Origin: an uncultured Myxococcales bacterium
GTDB taxonomy: Bacteria > Myxococcota_A > UBA9042 > CAIXZC01
Direction: 5' to 3'
DNA length: 64,000 bases
Assembly (NCBI GenBank): GCA_903895725.1
Contig: CAITUV010000015.1
Location: 20,274 to 84,273 of the forward strand
The notes beneath the pieces are model-generated. The model had not been told where the DNA came from, searched no databases, and saw only the letters and a list, made by a program, of their open reading frames with translations. Below, piece by piece: positions 43,934 through 52,024 of this stretch. The translations under genes and the position numbers were made by a program. Position 1 is the first letter of the stretch. Each line of letters opens with the position of its first letter.

Positions 43934-45493
43934 TCACTCCCCCGCGGCTCTCCACAACGTCCCATCCGACATCCCTACGAACAGGTGCTTGCGCCAGAAC
44001 GCCACCGACGTGGGGCGGGAAAGGACATCCAGTAGAACCAGGTCCGTCACCTTGGAGCCGTCCGACAGCAGCGCCACGTGCATCTCGAATCCGCCGGCAC
44101 TATCCTCCAGCGGGTAGGCGTCGCCCTTCACGAAGAGCAGCACGGCCCTCCCGTCCCCGAGCGGATCGGCATCGAGCAGCGTGAAGCCGTCGAGACCGCT
44201 CAGGTAGTCCACGCCGGCCCCCGTGACCTTCTTCACTCCGTACCGGAGAGGCTGCTCGATGCGGACGCCGTTGAGCAGGCCGAGCTTGGCCGATACCGGG
44301 TACGAATCGAGCACGAAGAACTCCCCGATGTCCGACCACGGAACCAGATCTCCGCCGGTCCACTCATAGGCCGTCGCGTACGTCATGTCGTTGGCGGAGT
44401 AATAGCCCGTTGCATAGAGCTTCCCCGCCACGGCCAGCAGATTGATCAGCCGATGGTCACCGGGAGGACTCGGATGAGGGAGCTTCTTGGCAACCGAGAA
44501 CTGCTGTCCCCCGTCGTCGCTCTTCCAGAGGAACGCATTGACCGTGGAATTATCGTAGTCCTCCGCTGTCCCGCCGCTCCCGACCGCAAAGACGCTGCCC
44601 TGAAAGAGGGCGATATCGTGCACGTGCCAGCCGCCGTCCAGAGTGCGTGACTTGCTCCACTCCCCCCCTTCGGGACGGAAGTACGCGTTGCCGAGGAAGC
44701 CGTCCTCCGTGGCGTCGACGCCGGGGATCATGAGGAGGTCACCGTCGATTCGAAACCGGTCGATCTGCTCCTCATCGACCACGACGTCATGGGCATACTC
44801 CGGCACTTCGGGGTCGCTGAAGTAGCGGACCTCGATGGGCGTGTTCTGGCCCAGGTTCAAAGTGGCATCCCCATACCCGAAATGGAGACGGTCCTCGAAC
44901 ACGGCCAGGTCGAACAGCTCCTTCGAGAAATTGGGGTGCCCGAGCTTCTCGATGTTGGCCACGACGTAGTCCTCGATGGGGAATGCCCACTGCTCGAGCT
45001 TGCCGAACTGGAGCTGCTCGATGTCGGGCAGCGCCGACACGGTTACGACAACGTCCAGCAGGGAAGCCTGCTGCCCATCGCTGCAGGAAAGCTGGACATT
45101 GCACGTGCTGCCGGCCAGGTCTCCCGTGGCCACAAAGGTGCAGTCGGCACTCCCCTCGGCCACGTCGCAAGCCATCTCGGGGCAGGAGTGCCCGGGACCC
45201 TGTTCCACCGTCACGGCAACTCCCTCGGGATCTTCGCAGATGGCAAGGAGGCGGTATTCCTGGTAGGCATCGACTTCGGTGAGCGGGTTGGCGTTCCAGG
45301 CGGGCGGCTGATTTGCCGAGTCGCCTCCCGTCCCCTCTTCCGGGCCCGAGGTCGAATCGGCCACAGCATCGCCGGCAGAAGGCTCGTCCGACGAGTCAAC
45401 CGCTGCGGCATCGGGCGTAGCCTCGCCACCACCCCCGCAGCCGGTCAGCATCCAAATCACCACCGTCGTGACGGCAAAAGCACCTCGTTTCAT
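43934..45493 (-). CDS. Exported lipoprotein of unknown function, beta-propeller-like
   Basis: About 519 residues, lipobox WMLTGC (Cys19) and an acidic Ala/Ser/Asp spacer. An early part with three Cys pairs (CEDPEGVAVTVEQGPGHSCPEM, VAEGSADCTF, CNVQLSCSDG) resembles an Ig-like domain. The rest is long with segments such as LFDLAVFEDRLHFGYGDATL, HDIALFQGSVFAVGSGG, LLAVAGKLYATGYYSA and KHLFVGMSDGTLWRAAGE, as in exo-alpha-sialidase/propeller-like monitoring domains. ATG 45493 follows GGGGGG. Same strand as, and upstream of, the NifH-fusion gene (60-base gap with a REP-like repeat), so joint transcription is possible. Confidence 0.82.
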   Translation of the reverse strand: MKRGAFAVTTVVIWMLTGCGGGGEATPDAAAVDSSDEPSAGDAVADSTSGPEEGTGGDSANQPPAWNANPLTEVDAYQEYRLLAICEDPEGVAVTVEQGPGHSCPEMACDVAEGSADCTFVATGDLAGSTCNVQLSCSDGQQASLLDVVVTVSALPDIEQLQFGKLEQWAFPIEDYVVANIEKLGHPNFSKELFDLAVFEDRLHFGYGDATLNLGQNTPIEVRYFSDPEVPEYAHDVVVDEEQIDRFRIDGDLLMIPGVDATEDGFLGNAYFRPEGGEWSKSRTLDGGWHVHDIALFQGSVFAVGSGGTAEDYDNSTVNAFLWKSDDGGQQFSVAKKLPHPSPPGDHRLINLLAVAGKLYATGYYSANDMTYATAYEWTGGDLVPWSDIGEFFVLDSYPVSAKLGLLNGVRIEQPLRYGVKKVTGAGVDYLSGLDGFTLLDADPLGDGRAVLLFVKGDAYPLEDSAGGFEMHVALLSDGSKVTDLVLLDVLSRPTSVAFWRKHLFVGMSDGTLWRAAGE

Positions 45494-45531
45494 GTGCCCC
45501 CCGAGAATCCGGGCCCGGATTGGCCGACGGT

Positions 45532-45560
45532 ATCCTACCACGATCCGCCAGGCGTTTGAA
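45532..45560 (-). promoter_or_regulatory. Candidate promoter for the propeller-like lipoprotein
   Basis: On the minus strand TTCAAA, 17 bases, TAGGAT, 38 bases before the start codon; lies in the 74 bases after the kinase-ATPase stop codon. Confidence 0.4.
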
Positions 45561-45567
45561 CGAAGGA

Positions 45568-48500
45568 TCAGGAAGGCATCGGTGCCAGGATGTCCATGAG
45601 CCGTTCCGGGTTGACCACCTGCTCGTTCCGCAAGGCACGGAGTGCCGCAATCTGGAGCTCACGTCCTGCCTCCCCCCCCTCCAGGCTCCCCTTGCGGAAC
45701 CGGCATGCGGCCGCGTGCCCCTGCATGTCTCCGTGCTCGTAGCGGATCGTCGCCTCCTCGAGCTTCCGGATGGCCCCGGCCCGCTCCCCAGCCAGGACGC
45801 ACGCTCCCGCCTCCCACTGGTCGGCCAGCCCGTCGAGCCAGGTGAGCCCGACCCGTCGGGCGGAGCGGATGCATCGCCCCAGCCTGGCGAGCACGACCCT
45901 GGACTCCAGGACCGCCCCGGAGGAGGCCAGCAGTGCGCACCCCAGAGACTCGAGCGCGAAGTTGCGGGCGATGGCCACCCTGGCGAGCAGTGACCGTCGA
46001 AGTCGCGTGTCGAGGTCGGATGCAAGAGCGAGCGCGTTGCGTGCATCCCCCTGGTAGAGAGCCAGCTGGCACTGGGCTCTCATCGAGTAGACATGGTAGA
46101 GAGTGAGATCGCCGCTCGCCAGGACGGCGTTCTCGGCCTCGATCGAATCCGCGCAACGCTGGGGCAAGTCATCGAGCAACGCGGTTGAAATGGGCGCTCC
46201 CAGGCGGACGTGCCCCGCGGTGTAGCGATCCTGGCGGGCATCGGCGTCCGCCAGCAGCTCGCTGGCGAGGGCACCGTACTCCGTGTATCGCCCCATCCAT
46301 CCGACCGGGCCCACCTGGAACAGGCGGCACGTGTGCATCTCCCAGCGGGCGTGCAGGCTGTTCTCGGTACAGATCCGTTCCCCTTCCCGCGCCTGGCGGA
46401 CGGATTCCGCCCACTTCCCCTGTTGGAACAGGGCAATGGCAAGACAGGCGTGGCAGGTGGCCAATGCCAAGGGGTCGCCATTGCTCGCGGCCAGGCGCAT
46501 GGCGGCGCCGATGAGCTGAATCGAGCGGGCATATCCCTTCCCGCCGAATGCCGCGGCGTAGGCCCCTTCCGAGGCAAGCTGACGCGCCACGCGGCCCGGC
46601 TCACCGGCCTTGAGCGCGAGCACGAGCCCTCTCTGCTGGAAGACGGCGGACCGCATCGGGTCTCCCATCCCCATGTTGACGGCGGCGGAGCGGCACACGT
46701 CGATCCGGTCCAGGACTTCCGGAGCGATCTCCGAGGCGGGCCGAGCGACGAACTTGGTGCCGGCCAGCCACTTCCTGAGCCCCAACCACGCCAGGGACCA
46801 CAAGGTCGCAGCCGTGCTGGACGGGATCGACAGGCCGAAGCGGGAAAGCACCTGTCCGAGCACTTCCCTGCCCCGGTCACTGTGGCCGGTCGCCAGGAGC
46901 TGCTCGGCTGCCTTCTCCTGGAACCGCCACTTCCCCTCGCCGGTGCTGCGTCCGGCGGCATCCAGGTAGACCTCGGCCGCCTCCTTGCCGCGGCCCGCAG
47001 CGGCAAGGACGTCCCCCAACCCGGCCAGCAGGGCCCGAACGTCTTCGTCGCCCCATTGCCCATGTTCCAGGGACATGCGGTAGAGCTCTGCGGCCCTCCC
47101 GAAAGCCAGCGCCGAGGCGGCCTCTCCTGCCGCTCGCCGTGCGAAGCTGGCAGCCCGTTCCCCGTGTCCTGCGTGCAGGTAGTGGTGGGCCACGGCCTCG
47201 TTGTTCCTCGCCGGCCACCCCTCCCAGCACATGGCCAGAGCGAGGTGGCATGCCCTGGCATCTTCTTCCGCAAGCCCGGCAGCCAGGGCCTCCCGAATTC
47301 GATCGTGGTAGCACTCCACCGGGTCGCGCTCGCCCATGCCTTGCGTTCGCACCAGGTGAAGCCCCTGCAGCAGCTTGAGCGCCTCCAGGTGAATCGACGC
47401 GCTGCCGGCTGCCCTCCATGCCAGGCTCTGCGGGAGCGGTCGCCCCGCAACGGCCAGCACTTCGAGAAGGCGTCTGGCCGCAGCCGGCAATCCTCTTACG
47501 CGCTCACGCGTGTACTCATCGAGGGATACCCCGGCAGCCTCCCCCTCTCCCCGCCGGGCCGGTGCCCGCGAGAGCTCCTCGATGAAGAAGGGAATGCCCC
47601 TGGCCTCTCTGGCGACGAATGCGGCCCGCTCCTCGGAGGAATCGCCGTAGTCGCGGCAGCAGATCCGGGCCATCTCCTCGGCTTCTTTCATCGCCAGGGG
47701 CCCGACCTCGATGGCGGATGTACGCTCCGGCGGCACGTGCTGCCCCACCGAGGTACGGAACGCGGCCAGGGCCTCACCACCTGCGCCTTCGTCGCTCCGG
47801 TGGGACAGGAGAAGGAGCATGGACGGAGCATCGGGTGAACGAACCAGCTCGCCCAACAGCATGGCTCCGTCCAAGTCTCCCCACTGGAGATCGTCGACAG
47901 CCAGCACCAGATCCTCCCGATCCCCGAGCCGACACAGCAGATCCCGCAGCGCAACGAAGGCTCGCCGCCGATTCTCCTGCGGGTCCGTGACGCCCGACTG
48001 GCGGCCAGCAAGCTCGGTCCCCCTCTCGCCAATTGCCAGCACCGGGAACAACTGCGTCAAGGCGGCCAGGTGCCGCGGCATGAGCGCCATGACGTCCCCT
48101 TCCGGAAGCGCCTCCAGGTATGTCGCCAGGCGGTCGACGACCGCGTCGATCCCTTTGAACGGCACCGACTCGCTCGGATGGCATCGCCCGGACAATACCA
48201 GCGCCCCACGCTCGCCGGCCCGCCTGAGAAAGGTGCGCAGGAGTGCGGACTTGCCCATGCCGGACCGGCCCTGCACCCATGCGACGACGCACCCGCCTTG
48301 CTTGACCTTCTCCAATGCCTCGTCCAGCTCGGCCAGGTGCCTCTCTCGGCCCAGGAGCGGCACGGAGCTCTCGACGTCCAGGACGGTCGTCTGCACCCCG
48401 GTCACCGGCCTTGCGCCCAACAGCGCCAGCATCTCGCGATCGTTCGGCCGCGCCTCCGGATTGGCAGACAACAGCCGGAGGCACAGGTCCGCCAGGTCGT

Positions 48501-49332
48501 CGGGTACCCGGCCTGAGAATTCGGGCTTCCAGGTCTTGCCCGCGCTCCGCTTGGCCGCCAGAATCTGCGAATACGACCCCTGGAACGGCAGCCGTCCGGC
48601 CAGGACTTCGAAGATCATCACGCCGACCGAATACCAGTCGCTGGCGGCCCCGACCGGACCTCCTTCGGCCTGCTCGGGGGACATGTACGGGATGGTCCCG
48701 GAAACGATGTCGTGCGTGCCCCCCGCGTCACCGCCTTTCGGAGAAACGAGCCCGAAATCCAGGATCACCGCCCGCCCGTCCTCAGTCACGAGGACGTTCG
48801 ACGGCTTCAGATCCCGGTGCACGATGCCGGCCTCGTGCAGCGCCGCAACGCCGGATACCAGGCCGGCCAGCGCCGTGCGCAATCTCACCTCGCCGAGAAC
48901 ATCCAGTCCCTCGTGGTCCAGGCTGCCGCCCGCCGGCGGCTGCGGGGAGTCGGGTCGGTCTTCCCCCACCCTTCCGAGGGTCGACGCTGCGACGGTATCC
49001 TCCATCCTCGGGTCCTCGAGACGATTTCCCGAAATCCCGCGGACGAAGGCAGAGAAATCGACCCCGTCCACCAGGTCCATGGAGAAGAACCAGTGCTCCC
49101 CGTCCGAATGGAGCTCGTGCAGCCCCACGAGATTGGGATGCACGGCATCGGCCAACATACGGAATTCCTGTTTGAACTGGTAGAGATGGCGGGCCCCGAA
49201 GTGCGAGAGGAGCTTGAGCGCCACGCGGGCCCCCCCCACCCGATCCGAGGCTTCGTAGACCCGCCCCATGCCTCCCGCCCCCAACAGGCGGACGAGGTGA
49301 AACCGCTCGGTCCCCGCAAACTCGGACGTCAT
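45568..49332 (-). CDS. Ser/Thr kinase-AAA ATPase-TPR multidomain regulator
   Basis: About 1254 residues. Hanks kinase domain about 10-310: GAGGMGRVYEA, VALKLL, HRDLKPSNVL, LDFGLVS, GTIPYMSPEQ. Then an STAND-type ATPase (near 350, GRSGMGKSALLRTF Walker A; LVLAVDDLQWGDLDG Walker B), then about 600 residues of helical repeats (for example ARACHLALAMCWEGWPARNNEAVAHHYLHAG). The layout is that of myxobacterial and PknK-like signal ATPases, which integrate signals and scaffold partners. No C-terminal HTH or GAF domain was seen. The start could be TTG 49365 with GGAG at 3 bases; ATG 49332 gives the normal kinase N-terminus. Stands alone on its strand. Confidence 0.92.
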   Translation of the reverse strand: MTSEFAGTERFHLVRLLGAGGMGRVYEASDRVGGARVALKLLSHFGARHLYQFKQEFRMLADAVHPNLVGLHELHSDGEHWFFSMDLVDGVDFSAFVRGISGNRLEDPRMEDTVAASTLGRVGEDRPDSPQPPAGGSLDHEGLDVLGEVRLRTALAGLVSGVAALHEAGIVHRDLKPSNVLVTEDGRAVILDFGLVSPKGGDAGGTHDIVSGTIPYMSPEQAEGGPVGAASDWYSVGVMIFEVLAGRLPFQGSYSQILAAKRSAGKTWKPEFSGRVPDDLADLCLRLLSANPEARPNDREMLALLGARPVTGVQTTVLDVESSVPLLGRERHLAELDEALEKVKQGGCVVAWVQGRSGMGKSALLRTFLRRAGERGALVLSGRCHPSESVPFKGIDAVVDRLATYLEALPEGDVMALMPRHLAALTQLFPVLAIGERGTELAGRQSGVTDPQENRRRAFVALRDLLCRLGDREDLVLAVDDLQWGDLDGAMLLGELVRSPDAPSMLLLLSHRSDEGAGGEALAAFRTSVGQHVPPERTSAIEVGPLAMKEAEEMARICCRDYGDSSEERAAFVAREARGIPFFIEELSRAPARRGEGEAAGVSLDEYTRERVRGLPAAARRLLEVLAVAGRPLPQSLAWRAAGSASIHLEALKLLQGLHLVRTQGMGERDPVECYHDRIREALAAGLAEEDARACHLALAMCWEGWPARNNEAVAHHYLHAGHGERAASFARRAAGEAASALAFGRAAELYRMSLEHGQWGDEDVRALLAGLGDVLAAAGRGKEAAEVYLDAAGRSTGEGKWRFQEKAAEQLLATGHSDRGREVLGQVLSRFGLSIPSSTAATLWSLAWLGLRKWLAGTKFVARPASEIAPEVLDRIDVCRSAAVNMGMGDPMRSAVFQQRGLVLALKAGEPGRVARQLASEGAYAAAFGGKGYARSIQLIGAAMRLAASNGDPLALATCHACLAIALFQQGKWAESVRQAREGERICTENSLHARWEMHTCRLFQVGPVGWMGRYTEYGALASELLADADARQDRYTAGHVRLGAPISTALLDDLPQRCADSIEAENAVLASGDLTLYHVYSMRAQCQLALYQGDARNALALASDLDTRLRRSLLARVAIARNFALESLGCALLASSGAVLESRVVLARLGRCIRSARRVGLTWLDGLADQWEAGACVLAGERAGAIRKLEEATIRYEHGDMQGHAAACRFRKGSLEGGEAGRELQIAALRALRNEQVVNPERLMDILAPMPS

Positions 49333-49409
49333 GGACGGCCCCCGCCCCACATGACCCTTTGCCAAGAGCTCCGGTGCGCCGCCCCTATCCTGCTATCGGA
49401 CGGGCGGGG

Positions 49410-49438
49410 TTGTCAATCACGTGCCGCTACGGTACATT
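49410..49438 (+). promoter_or_regulatory. Candidate promoter for the Cys-rich lipoprotein, overlapping a divergent -35
   Basis: TTGTCA, 17 bases, TACATT. On the opposite strand the same bases read TTGACA (49411-49416), followed after 15 bases by TAGCAG toward the kinase-ATPase gene, so the two -35 elements would overlap. Confidence 0.42.
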
Positions 49439-49512
49439 GGGGCATCGTGGGGGGGATACGTGCGCTCCTGCAGGCCCCCTCCTGCACGATGATTCGATTC
49501 CAGGAGGCATTC

Positions 49513-51891
49513 ATGCGCAAGCTGATGGTCGTTTTCTTGCCCGCTCTGGCTCTCATCGTCGGCTCTTGCTCGTCGGGCTCGAAGGGGCCCGTCATCGAGG
49601 CGGACCTGGCCGCTGATGTCGCGTCGGACGTCGCCACTGCCGACGGCGTGCCGCTTCCGCCGGACTCGCTGGGCCCGGACGGAGCAACCCCGGATTCGCT
49701 CCCGGGGGACGTCCAGCCCCAGGACATCGATCCGTGGGCCGATGCCGACATCTGCCAGGCCCAGTGCACCGGCAAGCAGTGCGGTCCGAACGGCTGCGGG
49801 GGCGTGTGCGGGCTGTGCGACGAGGGCAAGATCTGCAACGACGACGGTCTGTGCATCAACGAGCCGGGAAAGACCTGCACCAAGCTCGAGGAGTGTTACC
49901 CGCAGGCCTGTGACCTGGCACTCGGCGTGTGCGCGGACTGCACCGACGATGCGCAGTGCGCCCCGGCCGGCGAGGTCTGCGACGAGGGCTCGGGAATCTG
50001 TGCGGAATGCGGGACCGACGAGGACTGCGAGGAAGGGTTCGGCTGCAAGGAGCACGCATGCACCCAGCTCCCCTGCCCTGAGTCCCCCTGCGCTCCGGGG
50101 ACCACGTGCAACGAGACCACCGGCCTCTGCGTCGAGTGCCTGGCCGATGGGGACTGCCCGGCCAACCACCACTGCGTCGACGACGTCTGCCAGCCTCCCA
50201 AGACCTGCGAGTCGTCCAAGGACTGCGAGCTGGACGAGGTCTGCGACAAGGATCTGCTGGTGTGCGTCGAGTGCAGCATCGATGCGGACTGTCCGCAGGG
50301 GTTCCGGTGCACGGCCAACGTGTGCGAGATCATCCTGGTGTGCACCTCGGACAAAGACTGCAAGCAGTACGGGAAGGTATGCGACAAGGCCATCGGGGAG
50401 TGCGTCGACTGCCTGACCGACCTGGACTGCCCGCCCGACAAGTGGTGCTCGGCTGCCAAGTGCCTCCCCGACGTCTGCGACCAGGCCGCAGCATGGCCGG
50501 CCTGCCTCGATGGGGACGTGGTCACCTGCAGTGCAAACGGCAACCTCGCCTCCCTCGTGACGGACTGCATCGACGGACAGTTCTGCGAGGGGGCGGAGTG
50601 CAAGCCGTGGCTCTGCACGCCGGACTCGCAGGGGTGCAACGGCAACGCAGCCTTCGTCTGCAAGAGCGACGGCAGCGGCTACCTCCAGGTGGTCGAGTGC
50701 GGGGAAGCCAAGGCCTGCTCCGGCGGCGTGTGCAAGGACGTCGTGTGCGAGCCGGGCAAGGTCGCATGCGTGGACGAGCTCTCGGTGATCACGTGCTCCG
50801 CGGACGGGACAACCTTCGAGGTTGCACCTTGCCCGCAGGCCACGTTCTGCGATGCCGGTACGGGACTCTGCATCCCCTGGGTGTGCACTCCCGACCAGCC
50901 GACGTGCAACGGAACCGTAGTGCAGACCTGCAATTCATTCGGGTCCGCATGGGTCACCGGGCTCGATTGCGCCGGCACCAACCAGATCTGCAGCGCGGGC
51001 CAGTGCGTGAACTGCGATCCGGCCTGCGGCGGCAAGCAGTGCGGCCCCGACGCCTGCGGCGGCGTCTGTGGTGTATGCGGAAAGCAGCAGGAGTGCTTGG
51101 CAGGCTTCTGCGTAGACATCGCGTGCTCCGGCGAGTGCGTGGGGAAGACGAGCGCTGCGTTCCAGTGCGGGGCCGACTTCTGCTACCCGGGGCTGGTGTC
51201 TTCCGTGGGCGTCGCTGCCCCCCAGGGAGACCCGGTGAACGACATGTGGGAGGCAGCGCTGATGTACGGCACGGCCGGGACGGCCCTGGTTCCCAAGGGA
51301 GGCTCGTCGCTGGTCTACATGGCCACTGGCTACCCGTACTCGCAGGGGCACGATGACCAGATGCCGCCGAATACCTGCACGCCGGATCCGTTCACCTCGG
51401 CGACCGCGTGCGACGTGGTGCAGGCCGATGTCGTGCTGACCGCCCCTGCCGGGGCCGTCGGCTTCTCGGTCGACTTCGTCTTCATGTCGCGGGAATGGAC
51501 CGCACAGGGGCAGCCTTACAACGACAAGTTCTACCTGATTCTCACGGCCCCTCTCACCACGCTCGGTGCTCCGCAGGTCGTCAACTACGTGGAGTGTGTC
51601 AATCCGGGCAAGTACACCGCCTTCACCAAGGACGGCAAGGCATGGTGTTACATCGGGGCCCTGGCGGACCTCCAGGAGCCGGTCAACGCTCCGGTCACGC
51701 CGATCACCGGCACCAACTTCGCCACGTCGACGGGTTGGATGCGGACCTCGTGGCCCATCCAGGCCGGCGAGAAGTTCCAGCTCAAGTTCCACCTCCAGGA
51801 TACCAACGATGCCCGCCTCGATTCGGCGCTGGTGATCGACAACTTCCAGTGGATCCTGTCCCCGTTCACGGCCGGGACGAAGAAGCTGTAG
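49513..51891 (+). CDS. Cystine-rich lipoprotein with choice-of-anchor-L-like C-terminal domain
   Basis: About 792 residues, lipobox LIVGSC (Cys19), acidic spacer, then CTGKQCGPNGCGGVCGLC and a long run of Cys modules (CADCTDDAQC, CVECLADGDCP, CVECSIDADCPQGFRC, CVDCLTDLDCP), more divergent ones and a second CGGKQCGPDACGGVCGVC. The C-terminal 230 residues are a beta domain: VNDMWEAALMYGTAGTALVPKGG, VGFSVDFVFMSREW, FYLILTAPL, TGWMRTSWPIQAGEKFQLKF, DARLDSALVIDNFQWI, which matches choice-of-anchor-L/lectin-like exported domains. ATG 49513 is 5 bases after GGAGG. The much longer open frame upstream is antisense to the kinase gene. Confidence 0.9.
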   Translation: MRKLMVVFLPALALIVGSCSSGSKGPVIEADLAADVASDVATADGVPLPPDSLGPDGATPDSLPGDVQPQDIDPWADADICQAQCTGKQCGPNGCGGVCGLCDEGKICNDDGLCINEPGKTCTKLEECYPQACDLALGVCADCTDDAQCAPAGEVCDEGSGICAECGTDEDCEEGFGCKEHACTQLPCPESPCAPGTTCNETTGLCVECLADGDCPANHHCVDDVCQPPKTCESSKDCELDEVCDKDLLVCVECSIDADCPQGFRCTANVCEIILVCTSDKDCKQYGKVCDKAIGECVDCLTDLDCPPDKWCSAAKCLPDVCDQAAAWPACLDGDVVTCSANGNLASLVTDCIDGQFCEGAECKPWLCTPDSQGCNGNAAFVCKSDGSGYLQVVECGEAKACSGGVCKDVVCEPGKVACVDELSVITCSADGTTFEVAPCPQATFCDAGTGLCIPWVCTPDQPTCNGTVVQTCNSFGSAWVTGLDCAGTNQICSAGQCVNCDPACGGKQCGPDACGGVCGVCGKQQECLAGFCVDIACSGECVGKTSAAFQCGADFCYPGLVSSVGVAAPQGDPVNDMWEAALMYGTAGTALVPKGGSSLVYMATGYPYSQGHDDQMPPNTCTPDPFTSATACDVVQADVVLTAPAGAVGFSVDFVFMSREWTAQGQPYNDKFYLILTAPLTTLGAPQVVNYVECVNPGKYTAFTKDGKAWCYIGALADLQEPVNAPVTPITGTNFATSTGWMRTSWPIQAGEKFQLKFHLQDTNDARLDSALVIDNFQWILSPFTAGTKKL

Positions 51892-51910
51892 GGCAACTCG
51901 ATACCCCCAC

Positions 51911-51925
51911 CGCGGCTTCGCCGCG
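51911..51925. terminator. Hairpin in convergent gene gap
   Basis: Perfect six-base stem CGCGGC/GCCGCG with a TTC loop, 19 bases after the Cys-rich lipoprotein stop. No T run, so termination is inference. Confidence 0.45.
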
Positions 51926-51982
51926 CCGCCCCCAGGCTGGGCGGCCGCAGTACCCACTGCAGATGTGCCCCACTCACTGCGA

Positions 51983-52001
51983 CCTCCCCCTTTGGGGGAG
52001 G
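51983..52001. terminator. Strong hairpin, possible bidirectional terminator
   Basis: Perfect eight-base stem CCTCCCCC/GGGGGAGG around TTT, between the convergent genes ending at 51891 and 52025. A short A/T-poor tail follows on both sides, so it may also be an intergenic repeat family. Confidence 0.5.
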
Positions 52002-52024
52002 CTAGGTGGGGGGATCTCCCCCCC

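Noticed and set aside
48712..49512. N-terminal extension of the Cys-rich lipoprotein
   Set aside because: The frame is open but antisense to the kinase-ATPase gene; the lipoprotein signal peptide and GGAGG site at 49503-49507 fix the start at 49513.
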